In this document: piece by piece, positions 61,023 through 64,000 of the stretch
Layout: the number at the start of each line of letters is the position of its first letter
How positions within the stretch are numbered: position 1 is the first letter of the stretch
NCBI RefSeq assembly: GCF_014635085.1
Contig: NZ_BMCH01000005.1
Location: 1-64,000 of the forward strand
From: Asaia siamensis
GTDB lineage: Bacteria; Pseudomonadota; Alphaproteobacteria; Acetobacterales; Acetobacteraceae
Length of the DNA stretch: 64,000 bases
Reading direction: 5' to 3'
The notes under the pieces: model-generated
The model's input: the letters and a program-made list of their open reading frames with translations, nothing else
What the model was told of the DNA's origin: nothing
Databases searched by the model: none
Made by a program: the position numbers and the translations under genes

Positions 61023-61272
61023 CCCCACCCCCTTCAACCGCCTACTGGGCGAGCGGGTGCGGCGGATGATCGTCGCACAAGGCCGGTCGCAGGAGAGCGT
61101 GGCCGTCGAGGCCGGAATTTCCACGAGCACGCTCGGCTGCCTGATCAAGGGCCAGAACAGCACCATCAACACGGTCATGAGCGTCATGGTTGTGCTCAAG
61201 GCCCCGCCCGAGGTCATGGTCGCGGTCTATGCCGACTTTGTGGAGCATTGGAAGGAGAGGGCGGATGGGTGA
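61015..61272 (+). CDS. XRE-family HTH protein
   Basis: 85 aa with HTH GRSQESVAVEAGISTSTLGC. 8-bp overlap with the methylase and with the next gene. A phage regulator of the excision end; target unknown. Confidence 0.75.
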   Translation: MTDPTPFNRLLGERVRRMIVAQGRSQESVAVEAGISTSTLGCLIKGQNSTINTVMSVMVVLKAPPEVMVAVYADFVEHWKERADG

Positions 61273-61510
61273 CGTAACGCCGAGACTGCTGACCACGAAC
61301 GCCGCAATCGACTATCTCGGCGGTCAGATCAGCCAAAACACTTTCCGTGAGGTCGTCGCGCCCCATCTGCGCCGAGTGACGATCACGCCGCGAAACTTTG
61401 GATATCTGCGCGAGGATCTCGATAGCTACCTTGACCGCCTGGCTGGGATCGAGCGAAGGAACGAAGTGATCGCGCCTCGACCATTCCTCGATTCAGTACT
61501 CTCGCCGTGA
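61265..61510 (+). CDS. AlpA/excisionase-like DNA-binding protein
   Basis: 81 aa from the Met at 61265 (MGDVTPRLLTTNAAIDYLGG), a MerR/AlpA-type winged HTH of the size of phage excisionases. It overlaps the integrase start (ATGA/GTGA type), the place usual for Xis. Role is inferred. Confidence 0.75.
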   Translation: MGDVTPRLLTTNAAIDYLGGQISQNTFREVVAPHLRRVTITPRNFGYLREDLDSYLDRLAGIERRNEVIAPRPFLDSVLSP

Positions 61511-62511
61511 TCCTGAGACTCAAATATATCCACAAGGTCAAAGGCAGAAACGGCGCGGTTCACTACTACCTCAGACGGAAAGGCTTCCGGGCCGTCTCGC
61601 TGCCAGACATGCGAGATCTCGGGTTCCTCGCCGCATATCAAGCTGCCCTTGCTGAGACACAACGAAAGCCCGTCCTAGCGCTACCTCATACCTTGGAAGG
61701 CTTGATCGAGGCATGGAGCCGATCGGCGCACTTTGCGAGCCTCTCACCCGCCACACAGACGACATATCGCCGAATCATGTTCGACCTGCAAAAGCAGGAT
61801 TACGCGGCCGGCATGGTTGCGGAGTTTGAGCCGGTGCATATCCGACGAATCATGGCGCGGCATGCCGACACACCCGCCGCAGCCAACAATCGGCTCAAGA
61901 TACTGCGCCTCGCCTTTGATCACGCGGTCGATGACGGGTGGAGGCAGGACAACCCAGCAAAGACGGTGAAGAAGTATCGGGAGAAGGCAGAGGGTGCGAC
62001 GCCGTGGAAGGAGGAGCAGATCACGCAATTCCTCGATCACTGGCCTGTTGGCACTGCGCCACGGCTAGCTCTGTTGTTGCTTCTCTACTCCGGACAACGG
62101 CGCAGTGATGTGGTTCGTATGGGACGCCAGCATGTGCGCGGCGATCTGCTAGAGGTAACACAGCAAAAGACCGGAGCGTCTTTGATGATCCCGCTTCACT
62201 CGGTCCTGGCGTATGAGCTGGAGCATGCACCCCAAGAAGGGACGTTTCTGCAAACCGGGAAGGGCGAGGCCTTCACAGCGAACGGATTCTATATGCGGTT
62301 CAAATCGTGGCGCGCTGCAGCAGGCTTGCCAGACGGCCTCAGTCCGCACGGTTTGCGAAAGGCAGCCGCCCGACGACTCGCAGAAGCGGGATGTAGTGCG
62401 CACCAGATCGCGGCGATTACAGGGCACGCCACTCTGTCAGAAGTCGAGCGGTATACCCGCGCAGCCGATCAGGAGATGCTTGCTCGCGCTGCTATGGCTA
62501 AAATACGATAA
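61507..62511 (+). CDS. phage tyrosine integrase
   Basis: 334 aa from a GTG at 61507. N-terminal beta region (LKYIHKVKGRNGAVHYYLRR), core-binding domain and catalytic domain: Arg in LYSGQRRSDVVRM, HGLRKAAARR, GHATLSEVERYTRAAD with the Tyr. It lies about 1.5 kb inside attR and targets a tRNA gene, and an SDH-like proteinase gene lies between. Confidence 0.95.
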   Translation: MILRLKYIHKVKGRNGAVHYYLRRKGFRAVSLPDMRDLGFLAAYQAALAETQRKPVLALPHTLEGLIEAWSRSAHFASLSPATQTTYRRIMFDLQKQDYAAGMVAEFEPVHIRRIMARHADTPAAANNRLKILRLAFDHAVDDGWRQDNPAKTVKKYREKAEGATPWKEEQITQFLDHWPVGTAPRLALLLLLYSGQRRSDVVRMGRQHVRGDLLEVTQQKTGASLMIPLHSVLAYELEHAPQEGTFLQTGKGEAFTANGFYMRFKSWRAAAGLPDGLSPHGLRKAAARRLAEAGCSAHQIAAITGHATLSEVERYTRAADQEMLARAAMAKIR

Positions 62512-62557
62512 ATTTTTAAGCGTTCCAGACGGATGTATCCTCTCCAAGGGTGCGCCC

Positions 62558-63445
62558 TCAAGGGGGAGAACTTGTCGCCGAAGAGGATGCGACTGAAAGG
62601 CTACATTGGCGTGTCTCATAAATTTTGCTGAGGTGATCGCTCCTGCTGTCATGATCGTACATGCAGTAGAGCAGCCAAATCCGCTGCCAAAGATCGTTTT
62701 CCGGCGGGAGGTACTCGACGACAAGGCCTAGCTCTGAAGCTTCCTTGTGAGAGACGACGGATCCATGAGCCGGGAAGGTGTTGCGACTGGCTAGTGCTTC
62801 GATTGCCTGCTCGACTTTCACAAGCTCGTGTGAGCGCATCATTCCACTCTGAAGAAGCTTCTTAGCAAGAGTCTTCGTCTGAGCGAGCGCGTATAGTCCG
62901 AGCTTGTGCAGTGGAAAGTTCGTATGAGCGATCTGAGGATCGCTTAGAACGGAGCAAGGAATCCCATTCAATGATGGTTCGATAGGGCCTAGCTCAGACG
63001 TAGCCCCCATTACTATAGATTTAGCGCTCAAAGCGAGGAGTGTGCCGTTGCTTTTAGCTGCGTTCGCCACAATTACCCGAAGATCGTTGACCGAGTTTTC
63101 CAGCAGAGAAAGGATGCCTTCTGTCGCATCGGTTTGCCCTCCAACCGTCTCTAGGAAAAGATCAACCGGCTGGCCGCGAACATTGCCTAGTATCTCTTGC
63201 ATGTAGGCTAGGTCAGGTGGCGCTATCTCAGGCTCAGCCGAGTAGCGGTTTGCAAAATAGACGATCAATCTGCGCTTCGTGATCTGCTCAATGTCGCCAA
63301 TCAAGAGCTGCCGCAGATATCGGTTTTTTTGTCCCACCCAAAACAAGGGGGACTGCGCAGGTAGCGCAGTCCCCCTTGGAAACGACAAAGGTTTCAGGGG
63401 TGTATCACCCGAATCTGAATTGGCGGCTGGGCTTTCGGTCATCAT
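62558..63445 (-). CDS. ClpP-fold SDH (serine dehydrogenase proteinase-like) protease
   Basis: 295 aa. The region about 50-240 has QITKRRLIVYFANRY, LFLETVGGQTDATEGILSLL, NAAKSNGTLLALSA (Ser nucleophile in the S-x-G turn) and TSELGPIEPSLNG, typical of the SDH_protease/ClpP superfamily. The frame opens with a 15-bp perfect hairpin (63344..63378) inside codons about 23-34; a GTG at 63337 is an alternative start. Position between int and attR suggests a moron or defence gene. No membrane anchor is seen. Confidence 0.8.
   Translation of the reverse strand: MMTESPAANSDSGDTPLKPLSFPRGTALPAQSPLFWVGQKNRYLRQLLIGDIEQITKRRLIVYFANRYSAEPEIAPPDLAYMQEILGNVRGQPVDLFLETVGGQTDATEGILSLLENSVNDLRVIVANAAKSNGTLLALSAKSIVMGATSELGPIEPSLNGIPCSVLSDPQIAHTNFPLHKLGLYALAQTKTLAKKLLQSGMMRSHELVKVEQAIEALASRNTFPAHGSVVSHKEASELGLVVEYLPPENDLWQRIWLLYCMYDHDSRSDHLSKIYETRQCSLSVASSSATSSPP
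63344..63378. other. 15-bp perfect inverted repeat inside the SDH protease frame
   Basis: CAAGGGGGACTGCGC, 5-nt loop and its exact complement, followed on the minus strand by ttttg. It resembles a terminator or a binding site and lies in the 5' part of the coding frame. Confidence 0.8.
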
Positions 63446-63626
63446 GGAGCAAATGCTGCCTCAAATCATCGCCGCTCGCAAGACGACGCATGGCTTCGTA
63501 ATCTGGCTTTCGCTCGCGGGGTTGCTCCTGCACCGTGGTGTCAACCTGACGCCCCGGGGCTTTAGGCTTCAGAACATCGCACAAATCAATTGAAGCGATA
63601 GCTGAATAGTCATGGCGGTTGAACAT
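63405..63626 (-). CDS. small hypothetical protein upstream of the SDH protease
   Basis: 73 aa, charged: VDTTVQEQPRERKPDYEAMR, LASGDDLRQHLLHDDRKP. Overlaps the protease frame by 41 bp and would be its operon partner. No family recognised. Confidence 0.5.
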   Translation of the reverse strand: MFNRHDYSAIASIDLCDVLKPKAPGRQVDTTVQEQPRERKPDYEAMRRLASGDDLRQHLLHDDRKPSRQFRFG

Positions 63627-63965
63627 AGGTTTGCTCCTTCGTGCCCTCGAACGCGCAAACGAACCGAATGATAGAATGGTTACATCTGAACAGGCCGGAT
63701 TTGAAAAATTTGGCCCTGAAAAGCGGTATTTGAGTTTATGCCGCTCGCGTTCGTATCACCGATATAAGAGGCAAATGAAAAAATAGGTATTGAAAATATG
63801 CGACAAACGGTTTTTTCCGGGTAAATCCTGTGGATAACTCTTGGGTGGAATTCAACAAGGAACTACCTAATTGCTCAACTACGGCGATGATCGAAGTGGA
63901 AAGCAAAGCCGGACAAATGTAAAACACCGTCCCAAAATGGCGGTTTTCTGCGGTTTTTTGGGGAG
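63627..63965. other. non-coding prophage right end
   Basis: Between the small gene and attR, 339 bp without a supportable gene. It contains the perfect DnaA-box word TTATCCACA on the minus strand (63829..63837). Integrase and excisionase arm sites are likely here but no repeats stand out. Confidence 0.5.
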
Positions 63966-63984
63966 AGTGGTGAACCGGGTGGGA
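63966..63984 (+). repeat. prophage attR, 19-bp core within a tRNA
   Basis: Identical to 23773..23791. At this copy the core continues into a full T-arm, so the tRNA gene is intact on this side. Confidence 0.88.
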
Positions 63985-64000
63985 CTCGAACCCACGACCA
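63968..64000 (-). tRNA. partial tRNA gene (3' end), possibly tRNA-Lys
   Basis: On the minus strand: T-stem GTGGG, loop TTCGAGT, CCCAC, acceptor CCGGTTC, discriminator A and CCA, with the 5' part beyond the window. Identity is not certain; the acceptor and T-arm recall alphaproteobacterial tRNA-Lys. Confidence 0.75.

Larger units (their letters stand above)
23773..63984. mobile_element. intact-looking temperate prophage, lambda-type head with Mu-type contractile tail
   Basis: About 40.2 kb between 19-bp tRNA-derived repeats. Contains acyltransferase, lysis, tail fibres, Mu-like baseplate/tail, lambda-like head and terminase, replication, Cro/CI immunity, a rightward early operon and integrase next to attR. 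Every essential module is present without an obvious stop or deletion, and CI keeps its Ala-Gly cleavage site, so the prophage is probably inducible. No MuA/MuB transposase is seen; integration is by a tyrosine recombinase. Confidence 0.92.

Overview
The window is a chromosomal segment of an alphaproteobacterium, most likely an acetic acid bacterium (Acetobacteraceae). The assignment rests on high-GC coding style, alphaproteobacterial conjugation families (DUF736, DUF2840, DUF2285, TraF), a GapR-family protein in the prophage and an Lrp-type regulator divergent from putA. It is inferred from protein families, not from a species match. Two independent mobile elements, each inserted at a tRNA gene, flank about 6 kb of ordinary chromosome.

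Element 1 (about 127..17547) sits at the initiator tRNA-Met gene (50..126). A perfect 45-bp copy of the tRNA 3' end recurs at 17503..17547, and a tyrosine integrase (16174..17325) reads away from that copy. The left part is cargo on the plus strand: a LysR regulator, a siderophore-interacting flavoreductase, a tripartite drug-type efflux system (outer-membrane factor, HlyD/EmrA adaptor, DHA2 permease) and a second LysR regulator. The middle is a minus-strand conjugation remnant: CopG-like protein, VirD2-type relaxase, lytic transglycosylase, DUF736, TraF peptidase, DUF2840, AlpA-like, DUF2285 and DUF6499. No coupling protein and no trb mating-pair genes are present, so the element looks mobilisable rather than self-transmissible. 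An AT-rich pair, a ParB-fold protein and a D12 adenine methyltransferase, lies next to the integrase and is a candidate defence or epigenetic module.

The chromosomal stretch (17548..23772) carries an alpha/beta hydrolase, a large PutA proline catabolic enzyme, a divergent Lrp/PutR regulator and what looks like a truncated retropepsin-like gene.

Element 2 is a complete-looking prophage of about 40.2 kb (23773..63984), bounded by a 19-bp direct repeat that is the 3' end of a tRNA on the minus strand at the right edge. It combines a lambda-type head and packaging module (Nu1, gpA, gpW, portal, S49 protease, decoration protein, gpE capsid, FII) with a Mu-type contractile tail (gp37, gp38, sheath, tube, tail chaperone, tape measure, gp43 to gp48). 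Lysis genes, tail fibres and a plus-strand OafA-type acyltransferase lie at the left end. The replication block (O-like initiator with an embedded candidate origin, DnaB helicase) and Cro/CII-like genes run leftward from the immunity region. A LexA-like CI repressor is flanked on both sides by pairs of matching 18-bp operator-like sites. A rightward operon from CI to the integrase holds GapR, a hexapeptide-repeat protein, an XF1762 protein, a DPPH-motif methyltransferase and an AlpA-like putative excisionase. A ClpP-fold SDH proteinase lies between integrase and attR.

The most notable non-gene signals are the TTTTTTT slippery site in a tail chaperone gene with duplicated domains, the paired CI operators, the candidate origin inside the initiator gene, the candidate cos region, a terminator inside the head operon, and a 15-bp perfect hairpin inside the SDH proteinase reading frame.
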